A stretch of DNA of 64,000 bases from assembly GCA_963769255.1 (NCBI GenBank), contig CAVYKV010000001.1, forward strand, positions 3,286,001 through 3,350,000, written 5' to 3'. Positions 1-7,722 of the stretch are shown here, in pieces (position 1 is the stretch's first letter; each line of letters begins with the position of its first letter). This DNA comes from JAKACA01 sp963769255 (GTDB lineage Bacteria; Actinomycetota; Acidimicrobiia; Acidimicrobiales; Bog-793). Both the position numbers and the translations under genes were made by a program. Under the pieces are notes generated by a model. The model worked only from the letters and a program-made list of their open reading frames with translations, did no database searches and was not told the origin of the DNA.

Positions 1-2
1 TC

Positions 3-1040
3 CTCGAGATCTGGCACCCCGTGCTCGACCGTCTCGTCGAGGTGCTGGCGCCGCCCTCGGCCGACGAGGACGCCGGCCGCCCCGCCGGCGCCGCCGGCGA
101 ACGGCCGGGCGACGCCCCGGAGGGTGGGGGCGCTGCTTCCTCGGACGACCTCGGCCCCCTCGCCGGCCTCGGTCTCGAGGACCTCGGGACGGATCTCTCC
201 GCCGCCGGCCTCGGCGCCGACGACCTCGACTCCGAGGACGGCGAGGCCGGGATGGACGCCCTCTTCGAGCAGTGGGCGAGCGCCATGTTCCCCGCCATGA
301 CGGCCTGGCAGGTGGGCTCCGTCGCCGGCCACCTCTCCGAGACCGCCCTCGGCCCCTACGAGGTCCCCCTCGCCCCCGCCGGCGGCAACGAGCTGCTCGT
401 CGTGAGCGCCAACTCGGCCAAGGTGGCGGCGGACTGGAGCCTCCCCATCGACGACGTCCGCCTCTGGCTCTGCGTGCACGAGATGGCCTACCACGCCGTC
501 CTCGCCCGCCCGGCGGCGTCCGAGCGCATCGCCAGCCTCGTCGTCGAGCACGCCCAACGCGTGCGCCCCGACGCCGACAGCATCAGCAACCTGCTCCAGC
601 AGGCCGACCCGACGGACATGTCCTCCTTCGCCCGCGTCCTCGGCGACCCCTCCGCCCTCCTGCAGGGAGAGGCCTCCGAGGCTCTCCAGCAGGTGCGGGC
701 CGAGCTCGACGCCGTCATGGCGGCCGTCGCCGGCTACGCCGAGCACGTCACGAGCACGATCGCCAAGCGCCTCGTGGGCAACACGACGCCCATCGGGGAG
801 GCCATGCGCCGCCGGCGGGTGAGCCGCGGCGACGGCGAGCGGGCGGCCGAGCTGCTCTTCGGGCTGCGACTCGACCAGGCTCAGGTCGACCGCGGCGAGC
901 GCTTCGTGGCCGGCGTCCTCGGGCGCTCCGGCGAGCACCGCCTCGCCACGATGTGGACGGCCGCCGAGCTGCTCCCGACGCCGGCGGAGGTGGACGCCCC
1001 CGGCCTCTGGCTCGCCCGCCTCGACCTGCCGGGCGACTGA
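3..1040 (+). CDS. zincin-like 'putative hydrolase' (DUF2342 type), 5' end probably cut by window edge
   Basis: Resembles the actinobacterial DUF2342/zincin_2 family, annotated as putative hydrolase or zinc-dependent metalloprotease; its substrate is unknown. The frame is open to base 3, so the start lies either outside the window or at GTG 21. Counting from GTG 21, residues 15-75 are an acidic Gly/Ala-rich linker and the folded helical part starts near residue 78. The expected metal site reads HEMAYH (residues 153-158): His-Glu is present, but the second His is one position later than in HExxH. The conserved-looking end 'ATMWTAAELLPTPAEVD' supports the family call. Proteolytic activity is doubtful given the altered motif. 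Family assignment is fairly sure, function is not. Confidence 0.7.
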   Translation, partial: LEIWHPVLDRLVEVLAPPSADEDAGRPAGAAGERPGDAPEGGGAASSDDLGPLAGLGLEDLGTDLSAAGLGADDLDSEDGEAGMDALFEQWASAMFPAMTAWQVGSVAGHLSETALGPYEVPLAPAGGNELLVVSANSAKVAADWSLPIDDVRLWLCVHEMAYHAVLARPAASERIASLVVEHAQRVRPDADSISNLLQQADPTDMSSFARVLGDPSALLQGEASEALQQVRAELDAVMAAVAGYAEHVTSTIAKRLVGNTTPIGEAMRRRRVSRGDGERAAELLFGLRLDQAQVDRGERFVAGVLGRSGEHRLATMWTAAELLPTPAEVDAPGLWLARLDLPGD

Positions 1041-1071
1041 GCGTCGAGCAGCACGCCAGGGCCGGCCAGGC

Positions 1072-1365
1072 TCAGCCTGCTTCGCCCTCCTCCTCGGGGA
1101 TGCCGAGGTCCCACTCGAGGATGACGTTCTCCCGCTCGGCGTCGCGCACGATGCGCTCCCTGTTGCGGCGAAACTGCGGGTCGTGAGGAGGAAGGAGCAC
1201 GAGCCGGGCGAGGGCCCGCTGGCGGAACTCCTCGATGAGGCTGCGGTCCCCGAATTCCGACTCGACCTCCCAGTGGGGGGCGACGGGCCCGAGATAGACC
1301 ATCCGGATGTGTCCTCGGGGCGGCTCCGGCGCTTGTTCGCTCTCGACGGGGGGAGTCATCGTCAT
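1072..1365 (-). CDS. small conserved-looking hypothetical protein (97 aa)
   Basis: I do not recognise a family. The protein has a Pro/Glu-rich N-terminus, a central stretch 'RMVYLGPVAPHWEVES' and a charged helical part ending in an acidic tail (EEEGEAG). It lacks signal peptide and membrane segments, so it is probably cytosolic. I chose ATG 1365 because a -10-like TACACT (1378-1373) ends exactly 7 nt before it, the spacing expected for a leaderless transcript; ATG 1359 and an upstream in-frame start at 1389 are alternatives. The gene converges with the zincin-like gene and is divergent from whiB. A helix-rich protein of this size could be a regulator or adaptor, but nothing shows this. Confidence 0.55.
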   Translation of the reverse strand: MTMTPPVESEQAPEPPRGHIRMVYLGPVAPHWEVESEFGDRSLIEEFRQRALARLVLLPPHDPQFRRNRERIVRDAERENVILEWDLGIPEEEGEAG

Positions 1366-1467
1366 CGGGCGGAGTGTATCGGGAGACAACCGCCCAGCTC
1401 CGGCGGCTGCCAGCGGGCCCGGAGGACACTCGATCGAAAACTCTCAGGAAATCTGAAGCGAAAACGC

Positions 1468-1496
1468 GTGACTTTATGTTTCAAACCAGTAACAAT
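1468..1496 (+). promoter_or_regulatory. candidate promoter of the first whiB gene (leaderless)
   Basis: GTGACT at 1468-1473 and AACAAT at 1491-1496 are separated by 17 bp in a locally AT-richer stretch. The -10-like hexamer ends 7 nt before GTG 1504, so transcription could start on the start codon itself. Confidence 0.45.
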
Positions 1497-1503
1497 TGCC
1501 CGC

Positions 1504-1746
1504 GTGGACACTTCGTGGATGGCTCGGGGCAGGTGTAAGGACCAGCCGCCCGATCTCTTCTTTCCCAGCGACGGTGTCGGGGTGGAGATCGCACGCCGCA
1601 TCTGCGCCGACTGCCCCGTGAAGTCACCGTGCCTCGAGTACGCCATGTCGAACCATATCGACCACGGCGTCTGGGGCGGGACTTCCGAGCGGGAGCGCCG
1701 GCGCATCGCCCGGCGTCGCCGCCTCGCCTCCGCCGCCCCCTCCTGA
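1504..1746 (+). CDS. WhiB-family iron-sulfur transcription factor
   Basis: An 80-aa WhiB-like (Wbl) protein. Four cysteines that bind a [4Fe-4S] cluster are visible at residues 11, 34, 37 and 43 (C-x22-C-x2-C-x5-C), followed by the family turn motif GVWGGTSERERR and a basic Arg-rich tail for DNA binding. Wbl proteins are actinobacterial regulators that often act with the primary sigma factor. GTG 1504 is chosen because the frame upstream has no conserved sequence and AACAAT lies 7 nt before it; ATG 1519 would remove only five residues. A second whiB lies 0.9 kb away beyond ftcD, on the other strand. Which Wbl subclass this is cannot be settled by eye. Confidence 0.92.
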   Translation: MDTSWMARGRCKDQPPDLFFPSDGVGVEIARRICADCPVKSPCLEYAMSNHIDHGVWGGTSERERRRIARRRRLASAAPS

Positions 1747-1829
1747 GCCGGCCCGCCTCTCACCGCCGCCGGACCTGACCTCGGTCCGGCCACTTCGGCC
1801 CGTCCGCCGTCGGGCATGATCGCGCTCGC

Positions 1830-2655
1830 ATGCTCGAGTGCGTCATCAACCTGAGCGAGGGCCGCTCCGCCGACCGGCTCTCCGAGCTCGCCGCCTCCGC
1901 CGGCGCTGCCCTCCTCGACGTCCATTCCGACGCCGTCCACAACCGCTCCGTCTTCACGCTCTGCAACGGTGACCCCGAGACGGTGGAGGCCTCCGCCCAC
2001 GCCCTCGCCACGCGCGCCGTCGAGGTGCTCGACCTCCGGGAGCACCGCGGCATCCACCCCCGCCTCGGTGTCGTCGACGTCGTGCCCTTCGTGCCCCTCG
2101 GCGGCACAGGGATGGAGGAGGCGGTGGCGGCGAGGGACCGTTTCGTGACCTTCTTCGCCGCAGCGGGTGTGCCCTGCTTCACCTACGGCCCAGAGCCGCC
2201 TGGAACGCCGGAGCGCACCTTGCCCGAGCTGCGCCGCTCCGCCTTCTCGACGCTGGCGCCGACGGCCGGGCCGCCCGTACCGCACGAGACGGCCGGCGGC
2301 TGCTGCGTGGGCGCCCGCCCGGTCCTCGTGGCCTACAACGTCCTCATCGAGGGCGACGTGGAGGAGGCCAGGGCCATCGCCCGCCAGCTTCGCTCACCGG
2401 TGCTGCGGACGCTCGGGTTGGACTTCGGCGGCGTCGGACAGGTCTCGTTCAACCTCATCGCCCCGTACGAGGCGGGTCCCGCCGACGCCTACGACCTCGT
2501 CGCCCGGCACGCCGTCGTGACGGGGGCCGAGCTGGTGGGTCTGCTGCCGGCGGACATCCTCCACCGCATCGCGCCCGAGCGCTGGCACGAGCTGGATTCT
2601 CTCGGAGGAACAGACGATCGAGTGGCGCCTCGCCTCGGGCGGCGGAGCCGCCTAA
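1830..2655 (+). CDS. ftcD: glutamate formiminotransferase, with a frameshift near its 3' end
   Basis: Formiminotransferase domain of FtcD, which moves the formimino group from N-formiminoglutamate (histidine breakdown) to tetrahydrofolate. The N-terminus 'CVINLSEGR', 'HNRSVFTL', 'HPRLGVVDVVPF' and 'VAYNVLI' are family signatures. One extra T near 2597 shifts the frame. Read on in the next frame, the protein ends with 'LSEEQTIEWRLASGGGAA' and TAA at 2653-2655, which matches the usual C-terminus. Without this correction the frame would run to 2921 straight through the antisense whiB gene. The corrected length is about 274 aa, the size of a stand-alone transferase; the cyclodeaminase domain is absent. 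No other hut gene is in the window. Confidence 0.88.
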
Positions 2656-2933
2656 GAGGCGGTGTTCGCCTCTTGCTGGGCGAGCACGCGGGCGCGGCGG
2701 ACACGCCGGCGCTCACGCTCGCTCATGCCGCCCCAGATGCCGAACTTCTCGCCGTTGGCTATGGCGTAGTCGAGGCACTCCTCCCGCACGACGCACCCCC
2801 GGCACACCTCTTTCGCCTCTCGCGTGGAGGCGCCCCGCTCCGGGAAGAACAGGTCGGGATCGACACCCATGCAGTTGGCGCGGCCCTGCCAGGATCGGTC
2901 AGGTCCCTCGAGAATCATTGACTGGAAGGCCAC
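2652..2933 (-). CDS. second WhiB-family iron-sulfur transcription factor
   Basis: A 93-aa Wbl protein with cysteines at residues 21, 44, 47 and 53 (C-x22-C-x2-C-x5-C), the GIWGG turn and a basic C-terminal helix (ERERRRVRRARV). I chose GTG 2933 because a purine-rich AAGGGGAG lies 5 nt upstream; a TTG at 2954 would add seven residues and ATG 2918 would remove five. It is convergent with ftcD, whose corrected stop overlaps its 3' end by 4 bp. Upstream sit a promoter with 17-bp spacing and a 16-bp perfect palindrome at the likely transcription start, which suggests repression or autoregulation. It differs from the first WhiB in its linker and basic tail, so the two are paralogues, not a recent duplication. 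Confidence 0.93.
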   Translation of the reverse strand: MAFQSMILEGPDRSWQGRANCMGVDPDLFFPERGASTREAKEVCRGCVVREECLDYAIANGEKFGIWGGMSERERRRVRRARVLAQQEANTAS

Positions 2934-2961
2934 GGCGCTCCCCTTCCTCGGCAACTCGCAG

Positions 2962-2977
2962 TCATGTAGTTACATGA
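2962..2977. promoter_or_regulatory. 16-bp perfect palindrome upstream of the second whiB, operator candidate
   Basis: TCATGTA-GT-TACATGA: 7-bp arms and a 2-bp spacer. It lies just downstream of the predicted -10 (2992-2987), at the expected transcription start and leader of the minus-strand whiB. Confidence 0.5.
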
Positions 2978-2986
2978 ATGTGATCA

Positions 2987-3015
2987 ACTATGGACTACAC
3001 GCGCGTGATTTGCAA
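2987..3015 (-). promoter_or_regulatory. candidate promoter of the second whiB
   Basis: On the minus strand TTGCAA (3015-3010) and CATAGT (2992-2987) are 17 bp apart. The surrounding ~80 bp are clearly less GC-rich than the rest of the window. The rest of the gap to the VWA gene (3016-3131) shows nothing else I can name. Confidence 0.5.
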
Positions 3016-3131
3016 GCGGAAATTCCGATAGGAGCCATCGCTCGTGGCGGTCGCCCGCCGCTGGCAAGCGTCACCCTGCTGCCAGAAGATCGCCTGCCTC
3101 GCCGCCGGGAGGTCCCGGCGAGCGGTCGCCC

Positions 3132-5171
3132 TCAGGCGGAGCGGCCCACCCGGCCCATGGCGCGCCGGTGCTCGATGAAGTCCACGAGGACGTAGTCGCC
3201 GAGCGTCTCCGGAGTCGTGAAGAAGGCGCGGCCGCCGTTCAGCTGCGTGAGCTTCTCGACGAACTCGCGCAGGTGTCCCGTGGCGTCGAGGGCGAAGGTG
3301 TTGAGGCGGATGCCCTCCCGCGTGCAGCGCAGGACCTCGGACAAGGTGGCGTCCACCGTCGCCCGCACGGGCGGGTAGTTGAAGAAGACCTCGCCGTCCT
3401 CCATGAGGTGGGCGGTCGGCTCCCCGTCGGTGATCATGACGATCTGCTTGGTGCCGCTGTGGCTGGAGAGCATGCGCCTCGCCAGGAGGAGGGCGTGCTG
3501 CATGTTCGTGCCGTACACGAAGTCCCAGGAGACCTCGGGCAACTCAGCGGCCCGGATCTCGCGGGCGACCTCCGAGAAACCCACCATCCCCAAGTAATCG
3601 CGCGGGAACTGGCTCGAGATGAGCGAGTGGAGGGCGATGGCCACCTTCTTGGCGGCGAGGAAGTTGTCGCGCATCGGCATCGAGAGCGAGAGGTCGAGGA
3701 GCAGCACCGTCGAGCACGTCGTGAGGTGCTCGGTCTGCTCGATCTCGAAGTCCTCCGGCTGCAGGCGCACGGGGAACTGCACGGCGGCGGCGCCCGCCTC
3801 GCCGGGGGTCGCCTGGCGGCGCAGGGCGTTGCGCAGGGTCCGCTCGATGTGGAGGTTGAAGGGGTCGCCGAACTCGTAGGGCTTCGTACGGTCTGCCCGC
3901 TCGTGGCCGGTGCCCTGCAGGGTGAGCTCGTGGCCTCCCAGGCGGTCCTTCGAGAGGCGGGAGAAGAGCTCGCTGAGGGCGCGCTGCCCGATGCGGCGAA
4001 GCCCCCGCGGCGTCAGCTCGAGGCGGCCCTCCTGGTTCTCGACGAGCCCGGCCTCCTCCAGGCGCTTGGCCAGCTGGGCGAGCTGCTCGAGGGAGGCGGC
4101 CGCCTCGTTGCCGAGGAGGTGCCGGGCCCGCTCGAGGTCGACCTCGGCGAGGGCGCCGGGCTGGGGGGCGCCCGAGAGGAGCTGCTCGAGTTGGTCGAGG
4201 TCGGCGATGCGGGAGAAGACGTCGGAGGCCTCCGCCAGGCCGGGAGCGTCCGAGCCGGAGAACGAGACGCGCCGGTCCCAGGCGGCGTCCGGGAACATGG
4301 AGCGCAGGTTGCCGGCGAGACGGTTCATCTGCCAGGAGAGGTCCATGTCGCCGAGCAGCTCGTCCATCAGCTGCTGGAGCTGCTGGCGCTGGCCCTCTGT
4401 CATGGAGGCGAGCATCGCCGAGGTGGCCGCCATGCGCTGGGCGAGCTGCTCGAGCAGTTCGTCGAGGTTCTGCGGGTCGCCCGGGAAGAAATCGCCGAAG
4501 TCCTGCATGAATTGCTCGAAGCTCGGGTCGAGGGGCTGCCCCGCCTCCCGCTGCTCGAGCATCGTGTTGAGCCGGTCGAGGGCCTGGCGGAGGCGCTCGC
4601 GCTCCTCCGGCCCCATGGAGGAGACGGCGCCGGCCGCCTGGTCGAGGTAGGACTGCACGACTTCCTGCTTCAGGCGCTCGGTGAGCTCCTCGAAGCGCTC
4701 GCGGGCCTCGCTGGAGGCGAACTCGTAGGAAGAAAGCCCCCGCATGCGGCCGGCCAGGTCGTCGGGCAGGAGACCGAGCTCGGTGCGGCGCTCCGCCACG
4801 ACCTCGTCGGTCACCTCCTGCCGGCGGGCGTCGCCGGAGGAGCGGGCCTCGCCCTGCAGCTCGTCGAGGGCTTGGCGCTCCGTCTCCACGATCTCGTCGA
4901 GCTCGGCGGCGATCTCGGAGTAGACGCCGCCGAGGTCGTACTGCTCGCGCTCCTCCCGCCGGCGTTCCCGCAGGCGCTCCAGCAGCTCGCGGAGGCCTTC
5001 CACCCGCCGGCCGTCCCGGTCCGTGAAGCCCTGCTGCATGAGGCGGCGAAGGGCGGCGGCGACGTCGCCGTGGTACATGACGTCGTCGTTGATCTCCGCC
5101 AGGATGGCGTCGGCGTCGAGATCGAAACCCTCCTGCGTCCCGTCCCAGCGCGAATACGACGCACGTGCCAT
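3132..5171 (-). CDS. VWA-domain protein, partner of the divergent AAA+ ATPase
   Basis: A 679-aa protein. Residues 1-300 are charged and helical, rich in Glu, Gln and Arg, probably with coiled coils. Residues ~490-640 form a von Willebrand factor A domain with the metal-binding MIDAS motif DLSLS (493-497) and 'ITDGEPTAH' near 582. No signal peptide or membrane segment is seen, so it is cytosolic. VWA proteins encoded beside MoxR/BchI-like ATPases act together in metal insertion or in assembling other complexes. The start ATG 5171 is preceded at 7 nt by TACACT (5184-5179), which fits a leaderless mRNA. The gene is divergent from the ATPase gene across a 117-bp gap. The target of this pair is unknown. 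Confidence 0.88.
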   Translation of the reverse strand: MARASYSRWDGTQEGFDLDADAILAEINDDVMYHGDVAAALRRLMQQGFTDRDGRRVEGLRELLERLRERRREEREQYDLGGVYSEIAAELDEIVETERQALDELQGEARSSGDARRQEVTDEVVAERRTELGLLPDDLAGRMRGLSSYEFASSEARERFEELTERLKQEVVQSYLDQAAGAVSSMGPEERERLRQALDRLNTMLEQREAGQPLDPSFEQFMQDFGDFFPGDPQNLDELLEQLAQRMAATSAMLASMTEGQRQQLQQLMDELLGDMDLSWQMNRLAGNLRSMFPDAAWDRRVSFSGSDAPGLAEASDVFSRIADLDQLEQLLSGAPQPGALAEVDLERARHLLGNEAAASLEQLAQLAKRLEEAGLVENQEGRLELTPRGLRRIGQRALSELFSRLSKDRLGGHELTLQGTGHERADRTKPYEFGDPFNLHIERTLRNALRRQATPGEAGAAAVQFPVRLQPEDFEIEQTEHLTTCSTVLLLDLSLSMPMRDNFLAAKKVAIALHSLISSQFPRDYLGMVGFSEVAREIRAAELPEVSWDFVYGTNMQHALLLARRMLSSHSGTKQIVMITDGEPTAHLMEDGEVFFNYPPVRATVDATLSEVLRCTREGIRLNTFALDATGHLREFVEKLTQLNGGRAFFTTPETLGDYVLVDFIEHRRAMGRVGRSA

Positions 5172-5288
5172 GAGGCTCAGTGTAGGAAGGCCCGCCCCCG
5201 CAGGGGCCGCCGGCCCGAGAGGGCCGCTCCGAGGCGCCCGCTGCCGACGATCTCAGCCGCCGGCGATCTCACTAGTGTCTTTCGGGCC

Positions 5289-6743
5289 ATGCCTGATGCC
5301 GCAAACGCTCCCCACCCGACGTCCCCCCGCCGCCCGGACGGAATGCCCTCCGCCTCCACCCTCGGCGAGCTGAAGGCGTCCGGGTACCGCTCCGAGCCCG
5401 TCAAACGGGAGATGCGCCGCAACCTCCTCGCCCGCATCGCCGAGGGACGCCCCGTTGTCGAGGGCGTCCTCGGTTACGACGAGGACGTGCTGCCCGCCCT
5501 CGAGAACGCCATCATCGCCGGGCACGACATCATCATCCTCGGCGAGCGCGGGCAGGCCAAGAGCCGCATCATCCGCTCCCTCGTCGAGCTCCTCGACGAG
5601 TGGCTGCCCGTCGTGGAGGGTTCCGAGATCAACGACGACCCCTTCAACCCCATCTCCCACTACGCCCGCGAGCTCGTGGCGGCCGAAGGCGACGAGACGC
5701 CCGTCGTCTGGGTGCACCGCTCGCAGCGCTACGGCGAGAAGCTCGCCACGCCCGACACCTCCATCGCCGACGTCATCGGCGAGGTCGACCCCATCAAGAT
5801 CGCCGAGGGCCGCTACCTGTCGGACGAGCACACGATCCACTTCGGGCTCGTTCCCCGCTCCAACCGGGGCATCTTCGCCGTCAACGAGCTGCCCGACCTC
5901 GCCGAGCGCATCCAGGTCGGCCTCCTCGACGTCCTCGAGGAACGCGACATCCAGATCCGCGGGCACAAGGTGCGGCTGCCGCTCGACGTCATGTTCCTCG
6001 CCTCCGCCAACCCGGAGGACTACACGAACCGCGGCCGCATCATCACGCCGCTGAAGGACCGCTTCGGCACGCGCCTTCGCACCCACTACCCCTTCGACAT
6101 CGAGACGGAGCTGACGATCATCCACCAGGAGGCGCAGCCGCTCGACTTCCGGGGCGTGCGCGTCGAGGTGCCGGCGTTCATGGCCGAGATCGTCGCCCGC
6201 GTGAGCCAGCTCGCCCGGCGCAGCCCGCGGGTGAGCCAACGGTCCGGCGTGTCCGTGCGCCTCAGCGTCGCCAACTACGAGACGCTCGCCGCCGCCGCCG
6301 TGCGGCGCTCCATCCGCCACGAGGAGAACGAGGCGGTGCCCCGCATCAGCGACCTCGACGCCCTCTGGTCCTCCACCCTCGGCAAGCTCGAGATCGAGTC
6401 CCTCGAGGAGGGCGAGGACGAGGAGGTCGTGGAGAAGCTCTTCAAGGCGGCCATCGTGCAGACCTTCCGCGAGAACTGCCCGAGCGAGCAGCTGGGGCAG
6501 GTGGTGGGGAGCTTCGAGGACGGCACCGTCGTCCACACCGGCCCCGACCTCAACTCGGCCGCCTACCTCGGGGTGCTCGAGAAGATCCCGGCACTGCGCC
6601 AGACGGCCGTCGCACTCGCCGGCTCGGAGAGCCCCGGCGCCGTGGCGAGCGCCATCGAGCTCGTGCTCGACGGGCTCCACCTGTCGAAGCGCCTCAACAA
6701 GGACGCCGCCGGGCCGCGCGCCACCTACCGCTCCCGCTCCTAG
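5289..6743 (+). CDS. MoxR/BchI-like AAA+ ATPase
   Basis: A 484-aa AAA+ ATPase of the magnesium-chelatase-subunit-I / MoxR kind. The P-loop reads GERGQAKS (residues 85-92), with Ala where the canonical motif has Gly; 'IFAVNELPDL' is the Walker B region, 'FLASANPEDY' resembles sensor 1, and 'LKDRFGTRLRTHYP' the arginine-finger region. The C-terminal ~150 residues have an acidic patch (EEGEDEEVVEK). It pairs with the divergent VWA protein, the usual layout for ATPase/VWA chaperone-like machines such as BchI/BchD or MoxR/VWA. ATG 5289 was chosen as the first Met after a -10-like TAGTGT (5273-5278); Met-18 is an alternative. No chlorophyll or methanol genes lie nearby, so its substrate cannot be named. 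Confidence 0.88.
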   Translation: MPDAANAPHPTSPRRPDGMPSASTLGELKASGYRSEPVKREMRRNLLARIAEGRPVVEGVLGYDEDVLPALENAIIAGHDIIILGERGQAKSRIIRSLVELLDEWLPVVEGSEINDDPFNPISHYARELVAAEGDETPVVWVHRSQRYGEKLATPDTSIADVIGEVDPIKIAEGRYLSDEHTIHFGLVPRSNRGIFAVNELPDLAERIQVGLLDVLEERDIQIRGHKVRLPLDVMFLASANPEDYTNRGRIITPLKDRFGTRLRTHYPFDIETELTIIHQEAQPLDFRGVRVEVPAFMAEIVARVSQLARRSPRVSQRSGVSVRLSVANYETLAAAAVRRSIRHEENEAVPRISDLDALWSSTLGKLEIESLEEGEDEEVVEKLFKAAIVQTFRENCPSEQLGQVVGSFEDGTVVHTGPDLNSAAYLGVLEKIPALRQTAVALAGSESPGAVASAIELVLDGLHLSKRLNKDAAGPRATYRSRS

Positions 6744-6867
6744 AGGGGCCGGTGCGAACTCGCCAGCCACCCGGTTTTGATGCGATGATCGCTCGTCTCC
6801 GGGATCCCTCGAGGGGGCGGCGAGGGGCTCGGACGACCGGCGAGTACGTGCGAGTCGGAGGCAACGC

Positions 6868-7722
6868 GTGAGCATCGTGCAGGACGCAGAGGCTGTACCG
6901 GCGCCCATCCCCGTGACGATCGGCGCCCCCCGCGGGGGCCCGCCCCGCTCGGAGACCATGCGGAGGGACCGCTGGTGGGTGCAGCCGCTCGTGACCGGGC
7001 TCGGGCTCCTCGCCTTCGTCGCCTACGGCATCTGGACGGCCTTCCGCAACGGCAACTACTTCGTCGGCTACCCCCGCGATTACCTCTCCCCCTTCTACTC
7101 GCCCTGCCTCGTCGACAGCTGCGGGCCGGCGGCGCAGTTCGGTCGCCTCGGGAGCATCGGGGCGGTCTCGCCCGCCCTCCTCATCCTCATCTTCCCGATG
7201 GGTTTCCGCGTCACCTGCTACTACTACCGGAAGACGTACTACCGCTCCTTCTGGGCCTCCCCACCCGCCTGCGCCGTCGCCGACGCCGGCTCCACGACGC
7301 CGGGGGGCCTGCGCAGCCGGTACACGGGCGAGACGCGCTTCCCTCTCATCCTGCAGAACATCCACCGCTACTTCTGGTACGCCGCCGTCGTCTTCGCCTG
7401 CCTGCTCACCTGGGACGCCATCGAGGCGTTCCGCTTCCCGGGCGGCGTCGGCATGGGGCTCGGGACGCTCATCTTCGTCGTGAACGCCGTCCTCATCTGG
7501 AGCTACACCCTCGGCTGCCATGCCTGCCGCCACCTCTGCGGGGGCGGGGCCAAACGCTTCTCCCGCTCGAAGGCGCGCTACCGCTTCTGGCGTGATCTCG
7601 TGACGCCCCTCAACCAGCACCACCAGCTCTTCGCCTGGCTCTCCCTGATCTGGATCGCCTGGGCGGACTTCTACGTCTGGCTCGTGGCGTCGGGCGCCAT
7701 CCACGATCCGAGGTTCTTCTGA
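6868..7722 (+). CDS. succinate dehydrogenase (Sdh1 type) membrane anchor
   Basis: A 284-aa integral membrane protein with five hydrophobic helices (roughly residues 38-56, 95-115, 170-190, 205-226, 253-275). By position, size and topology it matches the anchor subunit of the mycobacterial Sdh1 complex (Rv0249c type) rather than the short SdhC/SdhD pair. Several membrane-proximal His residues (e.g. 'NIHRYFW', 'NQHHQLF') could ligate haem. It passes electrons from the iron-sulfur subunit to the quinone. GTG 6868 has the ribosome site GGAGG 7 nt upstream. Its TGA overlaps the ATG of sdhA (TGATG), so the two are translationally coupled. Confidence 0.85.
   Translation: MSIVQDAEAVPAPIPVTIGAPRGGPPRSETMRRDRWWVQPLVTGLGLLAFVAYGIWTAFRNGNYFVGYPRDYLSPFYSPCLVDSCGPAAQFGRLGSIGAVSPALLILIFPMGFRVTCYYYRKTYYRSFWASPPACAVADAGSTTPGGLRSRYTGETRFPLILQNIHRYFWYAAVVFACLLTWDAIEAFRFPGGVGMGLGTLIFVVNAVLIWSYTLGCHACRHLCGGGAKRFSRSKARYRFWRDLVTPLNQHHQLFAWLSLIWIAWADFYVWLVASGAIHDPRFF

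Noticed and set aside
2656..2921. C-terminal extension of ftcD past 2655
   Set aside because: It results from one extra base and runs antisense through a clear whiB gene; the conserved FtcD end is in the next frame.
3168..6743. 1191-codon open frame on the plus strand spanning the VWA region and the ATPase gene
   Set aside because: Only its part from 5289 on is coding. The first 700 codons are antisense to the VWA gene and have the Val/Gly/Glu/Leu-rich look of a high-GC shadow.
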